Source: Actinacidiphila guanduensis
Lineage (GTDB): Bacteria; Actinomycetota; Actinomycetes; Streptomycetales; Streptomycetaceae
Reading direction: 5' to 3'
Length of the DNA: 64,000 nucleotides
NCBI RefSeq assembly: GCF_900103985.1
Contig: NZ_FNIE01000002.1
Span: 186,001-250,000 of the forward strand
In this document: positions 63,687-64,000 of the stretch, piece by piece
Numbering within the stretch: position 1 is the first letter of the stretch
Layout: each line of letters starts with the position of its first letter
Position numbers and translations under genes: made by a program
The notes under the pieces: model-generated
Told to the model about the DNA's origin: nothing
Seen by the model: the letters and a program-made list of their open reading frames with translations, nothing else
Database searches by the model: none

Positions 63687-64000
63687 ATGACCACTCCCAA
63701 GCTGCGCGCGGAACTCGACGGTATTCCGACGTACAAGCCGGGCCGCCCCCCGGCTCGCGACGAGGGCCGCCCCGCCTTCAAGCTGTCGTCGAACGAGAAC
63801 CCGTACCCGCCGCTGCCGGGCGTGCTGGAGGCGGCCGCCGCGGCCGCCGCGTCCTTCAACCGCTACCCGGACCTGGCCTGTTCGGCGCTGACCGCGGAGC
63901 TGGCCGAGCGGTTCGGCGTGCCGGCCGCCCATGTGGCGACGGGCACCGGCTCGGTCGGCGTGGCCCAGCAACTGGTCCAGGCGACCGCCGGCGCCGGCGA
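63687..64000 (+). CDS. hisC: Histidinol-phosphate/aromatic aminotransferase, N-terminal part (runs off the right edge)
   Basis: The first 104 codons are present: [58 protein letters not shown] and [17 protein letters not shown]. This is the N-terminus of class I/II PLP aminotransferases of the HisC group (SSNENP and the N-R-YPD motif). Histidinol phosphate or an aromatic amino acid is the likely substrate; a second hisC-like gene at this chromosomal position is usual in streptomycetes, so it may not be the biosynthetic HisC. Confidence 0.85.
   Translation, partial: MTTPKLRAELDGIPTYKPGRPPARDEGRPAFKLSSNENPYPPLPGVLEAAAAAAASFNRYPDLACSALTAELAERFGVPAAHVATGTGSVGVAQQLVQATAGAG

Overview
The window is about 72% GC and carries the chromosomal origin region of an actinomycete of the Streptomycetaceae type. 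The order dnaB-rplI-rpsR-ssb-rpsF ... parB-parA-rsmG-yidC-rnpA-rpmH-dnaA-oriC-dnaN-gnd-recF-dciA-gyrB is the one I know from the centre of Streptomyces chromosomes. GTG and TTG starts are frequent, an origin with many DnaA boxes separates dnaA from dnaN, and many parS sites surround the origin. I recognised no RNA gene and no CRISPR array. The only mobile DNA seen is one small inverted-repeat element and one transposase remnant.

Layout. 1-4628: gyrB (start only), dciA, recF, gnd and dnaN, all on the minus strand. 4629-5509: oriC with about 20 DnaA-box-like nonamers in two clusters. 5510-13797: dnaA (minus), then rpmH, rnpA, yidD, yidC, a KH/R3H RNA-binding protein, rsmG, parA and parB (plus). 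13875-26971: a GNAT enzyme, the thioredoxin system behind a sigma-R type promoter, an ECF sigma/anti-sigma pair, a pseudokinase next to the lipid II flippase MurJ, a large secreted membrane-anchored protein and the CCA-adding enzyme. 27143-37890: an MFS exporter, inositol phosphate synthase with a PadR regulator, and a cell-wall block (class A PBP, GT87 glycosyltransferase, alanine-racemase-like protein, FemX). 38147-43354: rpsF-ssb-rpsR-rplI, a MATE transporter and dnaB. 43677-53380: accessory genes (oxidoreductase, nucleotidyltransferase, secreted GH3 enzyme, TetR/dehydrogenase pair, transposase remnant, serine hydrolase, Nudix). 53430-64000: sulfur-amino-acid lyase family enzyme, holin-like membrane protein, cupin, a MITE-like element, small membrane protein, YibE/F protein, TPP riboswitch and thiC, lipoprotein, membrane protein, metallophosphatase, LacI regulator and the start of a hisC-type aminotransferase.

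How it works together. The theme is coupling of replication, segregation and envelope growth. DnaA fires oriC, DciA and DnaB supply the helicase, and DnaN, SSB, RecF and gyrase support the fork. ParA and ParB act on at least 14 parS sites between 11.4 and 60.9 kb. Beyond oriC and the dnaA promoter, consensus DnaA boxes also stand in the parA leader (an inverted pair) and immediately upstream of a putative dnaB promoter (five in 89 bp). This suggests that DnaA may connect initiation with segregation and helicase supply. Several parS sites are built into other functions: two lie at the centre of long intergenic palindromes that may be terminators, and two encode the C-terminal tail of a transporter.
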